Positions 15,586 to 24,884 of a DNA stretch of 64,000 bases are shown here, one piece after another; positions within the stretch are counted from its first letter, which is position 1, and every line of letters begins with the position of its first letter. The notes under the pieces are model-generated. The model made no database searches, was not told the origin of the DNA, and saw nothing but the letters and a program-made list of their open reading frames with translations. The DNA comes from QHXW01 sp963847515 (GTDB lineage: Bacteria; Acidobacteriota; Terriglobia; Bryobacterales; Bryobacteraceae): NCBI GenBank assembly GCA_963847515.1, contig CAWKAA010000007.1, positions 1,984,001 to 2,048,000 on the forward strand, written 5' to 3'. Made by a program: the position numbers and the translations under genes.

Positions 15586-16548
15586 ATGAAAGGACTTACG
15601 GACATTGCAGGAATCCGTGTGGGGCACGTGTCGGATTACGACGCACTCACCGGCTGCACCGTAATCCTGTGCGATGGCGGGGCCGTGGGCGGCGTGGACA
15701 TCCGCGGCGCCGCCACCGGCACTGCGGAAATGGATACGCTGCGGCCGGAGCACGTCACCGACCGCGTGCACGGCGTGGTGCTGGCCGGAGGCAGTGCGTT
15801 CGGCCTCGAGGCGGCATCGGGCGTGCGCCGCTTTCTCGAGCATCGCGGCCTGGGCTTTCAAACCGGCGCTGCAGTTGTGCCTATTGTGCCGTGCGCTATC
15901 CTGTACGATCTGGCTATCGGTAAACCTAATGTGCGGCCTACGCGCGAGATGGGTGAGACTGCTGCGGCTGCCGCCACCTCCGAACCTGTCAAACCCGGAG
16001 CCGTTGGGGCGGGAACAGGCGCTACCGTGGGCAAGATATTCGGTATGCCACAGGCGATGAAAAGCGGCATCGGATCGGTGACAGTAAGCTTGACCGATGC
16101 CGTTCATGTATCCGCCCTGGTCGCTGTCAACTGCTTCGGCGATGTGCGAGATCCGGAAACCGGCCAGTTGATCGCGGGCGCCCGCCGCGCGCGCAACAGC
16201 ATGGAGCTTGCCGATACCGAAGCTGCTATGAAGCTTGGCGCCCACCGCGATTGGGGCCGGCAAAACACGACGCTGGCGATTGTGGCCACGAACGCCAGGC
16301 TGTCCAAGGTCGGCGCTACCCGTCTGGCCCAAATGGCGAATCTAGGCATGGCGCGAACCATTTATCCCGTGAATACCAGCTTTGATGGCGACCTTTGTAT
16401 CGCCCTTTCTCTCGGAACCGAAACGGCCGAGCTGAATACATTAGGCGTAGCCGCAGCTGAAGCTGTAGCGAAATCCATTTTGCTCGCGGTCAGGTCGGCC
16501 CCTTCGCTCGGTGGCGTGCCGGGCCTCGCAGGTCTCAAAAAAACTTGA
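15586..16548 (+). CDS. P1-family peptidase (DmpA/S58-type aminopeptidase)
   Basis: 320 residues. It begins LTDIAGIRVGHVSDYDALTG, as do P1/S58 peptidases, and contains GGVDIRGAATGTAEMDTL, HGVVLAGGSAFGLEAASGV and PIVPCAILYDLAIG. The autoprocessing/nucleophile segment is VAIVATNARLSK-like at LAIVATNARLSKVGATRLAQ (about 236-255). DmpA-type enzymes self-cleave before a Ser/Thr and then hydrolyse N-terminal or D-amino-acid amides; in ALAIVATN the usual TTLAIVATNA is preceded by NT, so Thr residues 233-234 are candidates for the nucleophile. ATG 15586 is the only good start. It diverges from mlaE. Confidence 0.9.
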   Translation: MKGLTDIAGIRVGHVSDYDALTGCTVILCDGGAVGGVDIRGAATGTAEMDTLRPEHVTDRVHGVVLAGGSAFGLEAASGVRRFLEHRGLGFQTGAAVVPIVPCAILYDLAIGKPNVRPTREMGETAAAAATSEPVKPGAVGAGTGATVGKIFGMPQAMKSGIGSVTVSLTDAVHVSALVAVNCFGDVRDPETGQLIAGARRARNSMELADTEAAMKLGAHRDWGRQNTTLAIVATNARLSKVGATRLAQMANLGMARTIYPVNTSFDGDLCIALSLGTETAELNTLGVAAAEAVAKSILLAVRSAPSLGGVPGLAGLKKT

Positions 16549-16596
16549 GAACAAATCCGCTCCGACCTACTATCTCTTTCCAAAAATAACGGAGCG

Positions 16597-17094
16597 ATGG
16601 CGGCCAATTTAGCTGACGTGAACAAAATGCTCGATCCGATTCGCAGTGGCGATCGCGAGGCTGTCGCGGACTGGCTGCAAACCTTTCTTCCCGGCGTTTG
16701 CTTTCTGATTCGACGCAGGCTCGGAAAGCCCGACGTGGAAGCCGAAGCGCGTTCGGTGCTCAATGACGTCCTGCGTGAAGTCCAGGCCGATGGCTCGGTA
16801 ACAGCCGAACAATTACCCGGTATAGTTCGCCGCTTGATTTGTCACTTATATCCGGCGATATCGAGCGAGTATACGGGCAATCCAAATGCGAAAAGAGTTA
16901 ACGATGCGGAAAGAATTCTTAACAAAATGACGCCGTTAGAAAGAGACGTTCTCAGGAGGTGTTACGTGTTGGGAGAAGCGCCGGAGTTGATTCTGGATGG
17001 GTTGGACCTGACTTTCGAGGACTTCCGCAAGATCCGGTCGCGTGTCAGGGCCGAATTCATCGCATCCAATCCGAAACAGGCAAATGTTGCGTAG
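16597..17094 (+). CDS. Sigma-70-like (ECF-type) RNA polymerase sigma factor, divergent
   Basis: 165 residues, probably from ATG 16597. The C-terminal half reads AERILNKMTPLERDVLRRCY, VLGEAPELILDGLDLTFEDF and RKIRSRVRAEF, which is a region-4-like helix-turn-helix of ECF sigma factors in a degenerate form. The N-terminal part (SGDREAVADWLQTFLPGVCF and VEAEARSVLNDVLREVQ) fits region 2. It is followed 60 bases later by a short zinc-finger protein of anti-sigma type, the usual partner. The region 2 core is weak, so I treat the assignment as likely, not certain. Confidence 0.7.
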   Translation: MAANLADVNKMLDPIRSGDREAVADWLQTFLPGVCFLIRRRLGKPDVEAEARSVLNDVLREVQADGSVTAEQLPGIVRRLICHLYPAISSEYTGNPNAKRVNDAERILNKMTPLERDVLRRCYVLGEAPELILDGLDLTFEDFRKIRSRVRAEFIASNPKQANVA

Positions 17095-17154
17095 GAGAAA
17101 TTGGTGAGATTCCTCCAAGAATAATGGCACTTTATTGTGTGAGCTGTTAAGACC

Positions 17155-17376
17155 ATGGAATTCATAACAAATCACCCAAGCGAGGAAATTTTAGAACAGT
17201 ATTTGTTCGGATCATTACTCGAACCCGAGGCCGAAGGCGTGGAAGAACACCTGTTGGTGTGTCATTCCTGTATCGAAAGGGCGGAGCAGCTGCTGGCTTT
17301 TGTGCAGTCCCTACGCAGCACCTTCATTGGAAAGGCCAAAGCGCACCGCGCCGGCGGTACATTGCAGGAACGCTAG
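17155..17376 (+). CDS. Short zf-HC2-type (anti-sigma-like) protein
   Basis: 73 residues. HPSEEILEQYLFGSLLEPEA and VEEHLLVCHSCIERAEQLL form the His-(x)3-Cys-x2-Cys zinc-binding segment typical of anti-sigma factor N-termini (ZAS/HC2). No membrane segment follows, so it is either a soluble anti-sigma factor or a truncated one. It lies just downstream of the sigma-like gene and is probably its partner (inferred from order). Confidence 0.7.
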   Translation: MEFITNHPSEEILEQYLFGSLLEPEAEGVEEHLLVCHSCIERAEQLLAFVQSLRSTFIGKAKAHRAGGTLQER

Positions 17377-17470
17377 TTAGCATTCTATTGCCGCCTTTTC
17401 CCGCTCAATTAACCTTTCGCAATCTTGCCGTATCCGCCTGAAACGAGCGATCCTCAGCGAAGGAGGTCTC

Positions 17471-18493
17471 TTGGCCATCTCGCGGAAACTGCTCTGTGTC
17501 TCTGTGGTGTTTAGTGCCATTGCCTGCGCCGCCGATCCCGCATTACTCAATCTGGTAATGCCCGGGGCAAAGATATTCGCCGGGGTTAACGTGGAACGGA
17601 TCCTGGCTTCCCCGATTGGCAAGGAGATTGACTCGAAGGTTCGCGAGGGCGCGCCGCAACTTCGAGAAATCCTGGAGCAAACGGGATTCGACCCAAGGCG
17701 CGATCTCAAGGAGATTCTGGTTGCCGCCACGGCCGAAGGCCAGAACGGCCCCGCCCTGTTCCTGGTGAGAGGGTCGTTCGACCCGGTGAAGCTAGGAGTC
17801 TATCTCGCCAGTTCCGGTCAAACACCCATCAACTATGAGGGCGTGCCGATCCTGAGCAACCCGGCACAGAAATCGGGTTCGTTTGCGCTTCTGGATAACC
17901 AAATTGTGGTTGCCGGCGAGCTCGATCAGATACGAGCCGCCATTCATCGCAGAAACCACGGAACGGTGCTTCCGGCAGAGCTGATGAGCCGGATCGCGGC
18001 GCTCAGCGACCGCTACGATATCTGGTTTCAATCCAGCGTCTCTGTGCCAGCGGCCGCCAAAATATCAGACCCGCGGTTTCAGCAGGCCGGTGATTTAATC
18101 AAATCCATCCAGCAGTTGAGCGGCGGCCTAAAGTTCAGCTCGGGCGTGGACCTGGCGGCCGAGGTGGTGACGCACAACGAAAAGGAAGCGTTAAGCATTC
18201 TTGGCGCGATGCAACTCTTCACCGGCTTTCTGACAACCAATCCGCAGAGTCCCGGAGGGTTGAAACCGGAAGCCGTCAAGCTCACGGCGGAGGGGAAAAC
18301 GGTACGGTTCGCCCTCAGCATAACGGAAGAGCAGTTAAAGCAGGTTCAAAAAGAATACGAGGCGCGGCAGACGCGGATGGCGGCCCGAACGCAGGGGGCT
18401 AGCGTGCCGAAACCGCGGCCGGCTGACACCGGTCTGGTCATTCAGGGATCCAGTCGGGACATGGGCACCGTGCATTTGCCTCCCAGCAACTAG
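17471..18493 (+). CDS. Exported protein of unknown function
   Basis: 340 residues from TTG 17471, preceded by AAGGAGGTCTC at ideal spacing, which decides the start. A signal peptide (LLCVSVVFSAIACAAD) is followed by a mixed alpha/beta protein with PGAKIFAGVNVERILASPIG, the recurring AVxLVRGSFDP and SFALLDNQIVVAGELDQIRAA segments, which resemble two copies of a substrate-binding-like fold. The C-terminus is a charged coil (LKQVQKEYEARQTRMAAR) and a proline-rich tail. Similar proteins seem widespread in Acidobacteria, but I know no function. Confidence 0.72.
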   Translation: MAISRKLLCVSVVFSAIACAADPALLNLVMPGAKIFAGVNVERILASPIGKEIDSKVREGAPQLREILEQTGFDPRRDLKEILVAATAEGQNGPALFLVRGSFDPVKLGVYLASSGQTPINYEGVPILSNPAQKSGSFALLDNQIVVAGELDQIRAAIHRRNHGTVLPAELMSRIAALSDRYDIWFQSSVSVPAAAKISDPRFQQAGDLIKSIQQLSGGLKFSSGVDLAAEVVTHNEKEALSILGAMQLFTGFLTTNPQSPGGLKPEAVKLTAEGKTVRFALSITEEQLKQVQKEYEARQTRMAARTQGASVPKPRPADTGLVIQGSSRDMGTVHLPPSN

Positions 18494-18533
18494 TCCACCT
18501 AGCGCACGAGATCTGCGGCATAATAGCGGGTCA

Positions 18534-19499
18534 ATGTGCCGAACAATCGCGGTCTTACTCTTTCTTGCGGGAAGCGCTATGGCAGCCGTAAAAATTGAAA
18601 AGGTCAGTTACCAGGGCTGGCCCAATAGCTATCGCATTTCGAACGGTGATGTCGAAATCATCATCACCAGCGATATCGGCCCGCGTATCATGCGATACGC
18701 GTTCACGGGCGGTCAGAATATCTTCAAGGAATTTCCCGAAAGTCTCGGCAAATCGGGCGAACCGGCGTGGCAGCCTAGGGGCGGGCATCGCATCTGGTTC
18801 GCGCCCGAGGACCGGGTGCTGACTTACGCGCCGGACAATGGCCCGGTGCACATCTCTGTCAAGGACAGTGTGCTGGAAGCTACGGAACCAACTGAGCCAC
18901 TCACGGGCCTGGAAAAACAGATCACGGTGAAAATGGCTGCGAGCGGAACCGGCGTCGAGGTGCTGCACCGGATTCGCAACACCACGAGCAAGACCACGGA
19001 ATTGGCGCCTTGGGCCCTAACCATGATGGCGCAGGGTGGCGTGGGCATTCACGGATTTCCTCCGCGCGGCACGCACCCGGAAGATTTGGCTCCCACCAAT
19101 CCGCTGGTGATGTGGGCATTCAGCGACCTGAGCGACAAACGCTGGCAGTTCACCAAGAAGTATCTGATCCTGCGGCAGGACCCCACCAACCACGGCCAGC
19201 CGCAGAAGCTGGGGACCTTCAACGCGCACACCTGGGCGGCGTATTTGCTGGGGACAGACCTTTTCATCAAACACTTCGAAGCAAACCCCAAGGGCGCGTA
19301 TCCGGATCTGGGTTGTTCCTTTGAGACTTTTACCAGTGCTGAGTTTCTGGAACAGGAGACGCTAGGGCCGCTGACGAAGCTGGGTCCAGGAAAATCCGTG
19401 AATCACACGGAGCGCTGGACCCTGCACAAAAACATTCACATTCGCGAATGGACGGATGCGGAGTTGGACCGGGTAGTGCTGCCGCTGGTGGCGAAATAG
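18534..19499 (+). CDS. Exported DUF4380-like protein (galactose-mutarotase-like fold)
   Basis: 321 residues. A signal peptide (residues 1-17, ending SAMAA) is followed by a beta-sandwich protein: YRISNGDVEIIITSDIGPRI, GGHRIWFAPEDRVLTYAPDN, TGLEKQITVKMAASGTGVEV, EVLHRIRNTTSKTTELAPWA and FSDLSDKRWQFTKKYLILRQ. This is the DUF4380 pattern, related to aldose-1-epimerase-like carbohydrate-binding folds; the active site is not assigned. It is probably periplasmic or secreted and may handle sugars. It ends 17 bases from the convergent M56 gene. Confidence 0.78.
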   Translation: MCRTIAVLLFLAGSAMAAVKIEKVSYQGWPNSYRISNGDVEIIITSDIGPRIMRYAFTGGQNIFKEFPESLGKSGEPAWQPRGGHRIWFAPEDRVLTYAPDNGPVHISVKDSVLEATEPTEPLTGLEKQITVKMAASGTGVEVLHRIRNTTSKTTELAPWALTMMAQGGVGIHGFPPRGTHPEDLAPTNPLVMWAFSDLSDKRWQFTKKYLILRQDPTNHGQPQKLGTFNAHTWAAYLLGTDLFIKHFEANPKGAYPDLGCSFETFTSAEFLEQETLGPLTKLGPGKSVNHTERWTLHKNIHIREWTDAELDRVVLPLVAK

Positions 19500-19515
19500 C
19501 GAACCGGGCGGGCGC

Positions 19516-21326
19516 TCAGTTTGCAAGCGTGAAATTCACGTCCACGTGCGTGACTACTTCGACGGGCTCCCCATTGAGCAGAGTGGGCTTATAAACCCAC
19601 TGGCGCACGGCCTCCTGAGCAGTGGGACCAATAGAGGATGGCCACTGACAAGCTGCGCGTTGGACACTCGCCCATCCTTCCCGATGATGACATTGAAGCG
19701 AACCACTCCCTGGATACGAGCCTGCATGGCGAGGGGAGGATAAATGGGGTCGACCTTTGTGATCAGGTTCTGCTCTTGCACCTGAGCTCCGACACGGATG
19801 CGTTCGGGCGCTCGCTCTGTTTGGCGGTCTGAGAGCGATGTGAGACTCTGGCCATCCGGCCGGCTCGCAGTCTTCCCGAGGATCTGTCTGTGCGTGAGGC
19901 GGTACTCCCCATTTCGGAGCGTGTCGATAAATTCAAACATGACATTGTCGCCGGCTCCCTCAATGTGATGGTAGAGCCATTCCTCGAAGGGAGCAGCCGC
20001 GTCCGGGCTGGGGTGAGATTCGATTTCATCTGGCGGGCCGTAGATGATATAGATGCGCCCGCGATCGGTCTTCCAGCCGGGCGTGTCGATGGCGGAAAAA
20101 CGGCTTGAATAGGCAATACGGCGGTAGTGTTCCTCTTTGAACTCGTTCTCGCCCGTGCCCGGCGTTGGATCGCGCTGCTGCCAGAACTGCTCGATGAAAT
20201 GTTTCCGTTCTTCGTCGGTTGTGAGCTTCTGGAACGCGGCACGCTCTTGATCGGAGATGATGTAGACGGCTTCCTGATTGAGCCACAAGTCGAAAGGAGC
20301 CTTTGCGGCCTCAGTCTGCTGCTGCAGAGCCGGCGCAACTTGCCACGCGAACAGAGCGACCGCGGCGGTTGCCATGAGGATTACGGCGGAGAATAAAGGC
20401 GTCCAAGCGCCGTTCGGACCTTTGGGATACAGCAGACGACGGATGCGTTTCACGAGACTCCCTCCTGTAGCGGCCACGGCGAGTTCGCGGCCGGACCAAC
20501 GAGTTTGTTCCAGTGCGGCCAGCGCAACGGCATATTCGTGCGCATTACCGCTCATTGCAACAACTACATCGTCACAGCAGTTTTCGCGTTCAGCGCGGAT
20601 CACCCGGGAGATCCACCAGACGGCCGGGTGATAAAACAACAGGCCCTCCACCGACCGCTGCAACACGTTCACCAGGTAGTCGTAGCGGCGGATATGCGCC
20701 AGTTCATGCAGCAGGATGGCTTCGACCTGTCCCACCGGCAATCCGGCGAGCAGTCCGATGGGCATCAGGATTACCGGACGGAAATGACTGAGGACCATCG
20801 GCGTATCCACCAGGCAGGATTCCAACATCCGGAGCGGCCGCGAAAGGCGCAACTGTGCGCTCAGGCGGGCGAGTTGCTTCTGCCAGTAATCGGACGCACA
20901 ACAGACGCCCCGCCGGCGCAGGCGGCAGACTGAGATCCAGCTAGCCACATAAGCCAGGTAGAAGAGGCAGACGCCTGCGATCCAGAATGGCGCGAGCCAA
21001 GGTACGACTGCGGCAAGGCCCGGGTTCGAAGGGCCCCCGGCACCCATCACGGCGCGAACATTCCATGCGGGAAAGGCGGTTGTTCTTACAGCCTGCAGGC
21101 CACGGGCGCCGGCTGGCATTACGCGAACCAAAGTGAGGCCGAAGCCGCCCAACATCACCAGCATCGCCACACAGGCTGCGGCATAACGGGCGCGCGGCGA
21201 CCGGATCGCCACTAGCGCCGCCGCGAGAGCAGCCATGATGATCGCCCCCTCCCAAAGTGAATGAAGCAGCGTCCAACCGACCGCCCCAGCTAGCGGAGTC
21301 TCCACCCAGGCTTCGAGGATGTTCAT
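19516..21326 (-). CDS. BlaR1-type M56 metallopeptidase with GWxTD and TonB-C domains (C-terminal frameshift)
   Basis: About 600 residues. Four N-terminal membrane helices (within residues 12-130) surround the zinc motif HELAHIRRYDYLVN (about 225), the M56/BlaR1 signature. After a fourth helix (about 315-335, VILMATAAVALFAWQVAP) comes a GWxTD domain (DLWLNQEAVYIISDQERAAF, IDTPGWKTDRGRIYIIYGPP), then a TonB C-terminal-like domain starting QNLITKVDPIYPPLAMQARI. Near 19625 one base is missing: the reading frame leaves after SGHPLLVP, and the next frame continues TAQEAVRQWVYKPTLLNGEP to a stop at 19516-19518. Translated as is, it would end at 19554 with a foreign tail. It overlaps blaI by 4 bases. 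Confidence 0.9.
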
Positions 21327-21709
21327 CTGTCCCCCTTTCGGTACTCATTCAGCAGCTTCCGCATTTCGGCCAGTTCCTCTTTAGTTGCCTTCCGTGCCGA
21401 GAGTGCGCCCACGAGCAGCGCCTTGGCCGACCCGGCGAAGCCGCGCTCCAGCAGGTCTCCGGCGAGTTGCCGCTGGGTCCACTCACGCGGCCGCGTGGCT
21501 TCATAGATATGCGCGCGCTGCTTCTCGTCCCGGCGCACCAATCCCTTTTCCGACATGATCTGCATGAACTTCAGGACGGTACTGTATTGCGCGGGACGCC
21601 GGCGGCTGATCACGCTGTGGATTTCACGCACAGTGGCTGGTCCGGTGCTCCAGAGCACGGTGAGGATTTCGAGTTCTGCGTCAGTGGGTCTGGGCGGATC
21701 GGCTGCCAT
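21323..21709 (-). CDS. BlaI/MecI/CopY-family transcriptional repressor
   Basis: 128 residues. The winged helix is textbook: PTDAELEILTVLWSTGPATV, REIHSVISRRRPAQYSTVLK, FMQIMSEKGLVRRDEKQRAH, followed by a dimerisation helix with LLNEYRKGDR. BlaI repressors are released when the partner M56 sensor cleaves them; the sensor gene follows in the same operon (overlap 21323-21326). A palindrome directly upstream and overlapping position -1 (21710-21741) is the likely operator, making this an autoregulated pair. Confidence 0.93.
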   Translation of the reverse strand: MAADPPRPTDAELEILTVLWSTGPATVREIHSVISRRRPAQYSTVLKFMQIMSEKGLVRRDEKQRAHIYEATRPREWTQRQLAGDLLERGFAGSAKALLVGALSARKATKEELAEMRKLLNEYRKGDR

Positions 21710-21741
21710 ATACGAAGACTTTACTAGTAAGATCTTCGTAT
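21710..21741. promoter_or_regulatory. Palindromic operator of the blaI-M56 operon
   Basis: Arms ATACGAAGA (21710-21718) and TCTTCGTAT (21733-21741) are a perfect 9-base inverted repeat around a second palindrome TTACTAGTAA (21721-21730). The outer arm touches the base next to the blaI start codon. Position and symmetry suit BlaI, whose sites are usually TACxxxTGTA-like dyads; binding is inferred. Confidence 0.65.
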
Positions 21742-21788
21742 GTCAAGGGGATGGTAAGAAAGAAATTCATGCGCCCTTGTGACGCCTC

Positions 21789-21892
21789 GTAGCGCAGGGC
21801 CACGCCGGATTTTGGCGGGGACCTGCGGTCTTTCGGCCCTATGAAGAAAAGGCTCCAGGTCTTCCGCAAACCGCGCGGCAGCCCTGCGCTAC
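21789..21892. repeat. 104-bp inverted-repeat element with GTAGCGCAGGGC ends
   Basis: The left end GTAGCGCAGGGC (21789-21800) is the exact inverse of the right end GCCCTGCGCTAC (21881-21892). Between them are inverted GGACCTGCGGTCTTTCGGC and GGCTCCAGGTCTTCCGCAAA arms. The right half, inverted, is close to the copy at 27531-27580, so this is a dispersed non-autonomous repeat. Confidence 0.7.
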
Positions 21893-21995
21893 CGATTCCG
21901 CTTCAGTCGTTCCGAATGCAATCGATCAATTAGACGACCGCAATGGCCGTGGAAGCTGGTCTGCACGCTGTCGTCGAAGTACTGAACGTCCTGCG

Positions 21996-22466
21996 TTACT
22001 TCTTCAATAGCGCGTCGATGGCGGTCTGTGCGATGGCTTCATCGATTTCGGACGGGGCTCCGCTGGCGGCGATGGCGCCGATGGTCTGGCCGTCCACTTT
22101 GATCGGCAGCCCGCCCTGGTTGGGGAAAGCGTCCGGGAAAACGAGGACTTGCAGATTGCCACTCTTCAGCTGGTCGGCTCCGTCCTTAGACGGACGTCCG
22201 TAGAGTGCGGCGTGCCGGGCCTTCTTCTGCGCGAATTGAATCGTGTTGAGGCCGGCGCCGTCCGCCTTTTGAAGAAAGAGCAGGTTGCCGCTCTCGTCCA
22301 CGATGCAGATGGTGACCTGCACACTGCGCTTCTGCGCTTCAGTTTCCGCGGCGGCGACCATGGTCTTGATGGCCGCTAGATTCAACCACTTCTTCGTCGG
22401 AAGATCGGCGGCGGATGTCAGCGTCATAAGAGAAACGAGCAGGGCAACAAGTTTGAACATGCGCAT
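21996..22466 (-). CDS. Exported GlcG/HbpS-family haem- or cofactor-binding protein
   Basis: 156 residues from ATG 22466 (MRMFKLVALLVSLMTLTSAA), a signal peptide; the frame is open much further upstream but without a leader. The mature part is the GlcG/HbpS fold: KTMVAAAETEAQKRSVQVTI, CIVDESGNLLFLQKADGAG, QFAQKKARHAALYGRPSKD, GGLPIKVDGQTIGAIAASGA and the closing DEAIAQTAIDALLKK. HbpS binds haem in the periplasm or extracellularly; GlcG's role is unclear. A TATAAT hexamer ends 4 bases before the ATG, which suggests a leaderless transcript. Confidence 0.88.
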   Translation of the reverse strand: MRMFKLVALLVSLMTLTSAADLPTKKWLNLAAIKTMVAAAETEAQKRSVQVTICIVDESGNLLFLQKADGAGLNTIQFAQKKARHAALYGRPSKDGADQLKSGNLQVLVFPDAFPNQGGLPIKVDGQTIGAIAASGAPSEIDEAIAQTAIDALLKK

Positions 22467-22684
22467 TATACTAGCACCGGCTGACCGGATGCTTGACGCG
22501 TGAGATTGCGGGCGGATATGCTGGCAGTGGCGTTTCAGGGCGCCACCGTGTCCGCGGGAAGGACCGCGTCCTCCTGAAATGGCTTTTACATCTACTTGCT
22601 TCGATGAACTCTTTTCTGCCCGAGTGAGCGGACACCGGGCGCAACGGCTCACGCGAAATGCGCAGCCAGGAAAGGAGCTCATTT

Positions 22685-22804
22685 TTGATCCCTACGACAT
22701 CGCTATCGACTCACATCCTGCGAGGTGACGCTCACGAGATGGTGCGCGTTCTCATTCGAACGAAGGTCTGGCGTTATTTAACCGAGGCGGAGGTGGCGCT
22801 GTGA
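22685..22804 (+). CDS. Tiny ORF coupled to the ankyrin gene
   Basis: 39 residues from TTG 22685, with AAAGGAGC upstream at good spacing. Translation includes STHILRGDAHEMVRVLIRTK and ends RYLTEAEVAL. Its stop overlaps the GTG start of the ankyrin gene (GTGA). It may be a leader peptide that couples translation, or the tail of a lost gene. No family recognised. Confidence 0.3.
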   Translation: MIPTTSLSTHILRGDAHEMVRVLIRTKVWRYLTEAEVAL

Positions 22805-24777
22805 AGAACTCGCTGCCTACGCGCGCGCTGCGCGAACACCCGAACCTGGATCAACTCAAGCGCCAGGCCAAGGAGCTACTAAGCGCATTCACTGCCGGCG
22901 AGCCCGATGCCATCGCAGAAGTGAATGCACACTACCGTGATGCCGACCCGGCCGCCTTCGCCCTGCACGATGCGCAGCTCGTTCTGGCGCGCTCGTATGG
23001 ATTCGACAGTTGGCCCAAGCTCAAGGCGTATGTGGACGGAGTCACCGTCAAGCGCCTGGCGGCTGCCGTGCGCGCCGGCGATATCGTGCAAGTGCGCGCG
23101 ATGCTGAAAGCCCGTCCTGAACTGGCGAACGTCGACATGGCCGAGAACGACGAACACCGGGCGCTGCACTACGCCGTGCTGGATCGAGCGTCCGAGATGG
23201 TGCGTCTCCTGATGGAGCACGGCGCCGACGCCCGGAAGGGGATCTATCCGGAGCGCGCCGCCACGGGTGCGCACACGCTGGCCAAAGAGCGGGGCTATAG
23301 CGAGATCGTGGACATTATTGAAAAGGAGGAGCAGCGCCGGCGCGCGGCGATCAGTGGTGAAAATGTACGGGAGACGGCTGCCCTCGACCAGTTAATCGAA
23401 GTGATGGGCAACGGCGATGACGCACGAGCCATTGCCATGATGGAGAGCGAACCGGCGCTGATACAAGCATGCGATCGCGATGGCTGGACGCCGCTGCATC
23501 TGGCCGCGTCAATGCGGAGTGAGCGCTTGGTGGCATGGCTACTGGACCACGGCGCCAATGTGAACCAGCGTGGCCCGCACGAACGCACGCCGCTCGAAGT
23601 TGCGGCCCGAGCGAGATGGTGGAAGGCCGATCGGCCCGACGGGTTTCGAGGCGTGGCGGCTATGCTGCGGCAGAAAGGCGCTGAGCTGACGGCCGCACCG
23701 GCCGTGGCTTTAGGTGAGGCGGACTGGTTGCGCGCGTGGCACGCCGAAGGTAGGATGGCGAATCCGGCAAGCATGAATTTGTTCGACTCGCCGGCGGGCC
23801 TCCTCACGATCGCGGTGCAACACGACCGTGCGGACATGCTCGAGATGCTCCTGGACCTGGGATTCGATCCGGACGAGCGGACGCGCCTGGATGGTTTGGA
23901 TGAGGCTGTCTACTCGTGGGGCATGCCGCTCTGGCACTGTGCGCTTCGGGGCAGGCACGCCATGGCAGAGATGCTCCTCAAACGTGGTGCGGACCCGAAC
24001 GGGCAGGTGTACGCTGCCGGCACCCCGTTATGGAATGCTTATCAGCAGCACGATTCGGTGATGATCGAACTGCTGGAGCGTCACGGCGGAGTGGTGCTGG
24101 CGGCGACGGCGGGCTACCTCCGTGATACGAAACTGGCAAAGCGGATGCTGGCGGACGAGGCCGCCGGCCGGCTGCCGGAAGGCACGGTGCCGCCCGGAAG
24201 GACGCTGGCGGAGGACCTGCTGGACAGCGGGGCGAGCGGCGGCGATCCGGAGATCGTGCGGATGGCGCTGGATGGAATCGACTGGCTGCGCGATGATCCC
24301 CGGTGGCATCGGATGTTGTGGTCTTCGCTGCGTTTCTGGAACCACATTCCCTGGTTGCATTCGGCCAACCCGGCATTGGACCGCGGCACCTATCTCACTT
24401 GCTTCCGGCTGATAATGGAGCGATGCGGCGCCAACGTGATCGGGCGTTTCGGCCAAAGGATTCTTCACAATGTCGCGGCATCCCGCGAGCCCGTGACGGC
24501 CGAGGAGCGCGTGGGGTTCGCCACGATGGTCCTGGATGCCGGCGCCAGGTTGGATGTGCGGGACGATCTGCTGAAGAGCACGCCGCTTGGCTGGGCATGC
24601 CGCTGGGGCCGCGTCGAGCTGGTGAAACTGCTGCTCGAACGCGGCGCGGACCCAGTTGAGGCGGACGCCGATCCTTGGGCGACGCCGCGGGCGTGGGCAG
24701 AGAAGATGGGACATGACGAAGTGCTTACGGTGCTGCGTGAGTTCGAGGACCGAAGCGAAAAAAATACGACCCGTTAA
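22801..24777 (+). CDS. Large ankyrin-repeat protein
   Basis: 658 residues, cytoplasmic (no leader). After an N-terminal helical part (PNLDQLKRQAKELLSAFTAG, YGFDSWPKLKAYVDG) come ankyrin repeats: ALHYAVLDRASEMVRLLMEH, GWTPLHLAASMRSERLVAWL, GMPLWHCALRGRHAMAEMLL, AGTPLWNAYQQHDSVMIELL and, at the C-terminus, STPLGWACRWGRVELVKLLL, with looser copies between. The N-terminal half occurs in other acidobacterial ankyrin proteins that follow regulator genes. Ankyrin stacks bind protein partners; the partner is unknown. Start GTG overlaps a tiny upstream ORF. Confidence 0.9.
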   Translation: MKNSLPTRALREHPNLDQLKRQAKELLSAFTAGEPDAIAEVNAHYRDADPAAFALHDAQLVLARSYGFDSWPKLKAYVDGVTVKRLAAAVRAGDIVQVRAMLKARPELANVDMAENDEHRALHYAVLDRASEMVRLLMEHGADARKGIYPERAATGAHTLAKERGYSEIVDIIEKEEQRRRAAISGENVRETAALDQLIEVMGNGDDARAIAMMESEPALIQACDRDGWTPLHLAASMRSERLVAWLLDHGANVNQRGPHERTPLEVAARARWWKADRPDGFRGVAAMLRQKGAELTAAPAVALGEADWLRAWHAEGRMANPASMNLFDSPAGLLTIAVQHDRADMLEMLLDLGFDPDERTRLDGLDEAVYSWGMPLWHCALRGRHAMAEMLLKRGADPNGQVYAAGTPLWNAYQQHDSVMIELLERHGGVVLAATAGYLRDTKLAKRMLADEAAGRLPEGTVPPGRTLAEDLLDSGASGGDPEIVRMALDGIDWLRDDPRWHRMLWSSLRFWNHIPWLHSANPALDRGTYLTCFRLIMERCGANVIGRFGQRILHNVAASREPVTAEERVGFATMVLDAGARLDVRDDLLKSTPLGWACRWGRVELVKLLLERGADPVEADADPWATPRAWAEKMGHDEVLTVLREFEDRSEKNTTR

Positions 24778-24884
24778 ATCGAAGCTATCCCCATAGCGGT
24801 AAGATGGATTCACGAAAAATCGGGCAGTTAATGCCATATAAGCGCCGAATTTGAGACGCCACTCAACCAATTCATTCTGAAAGG

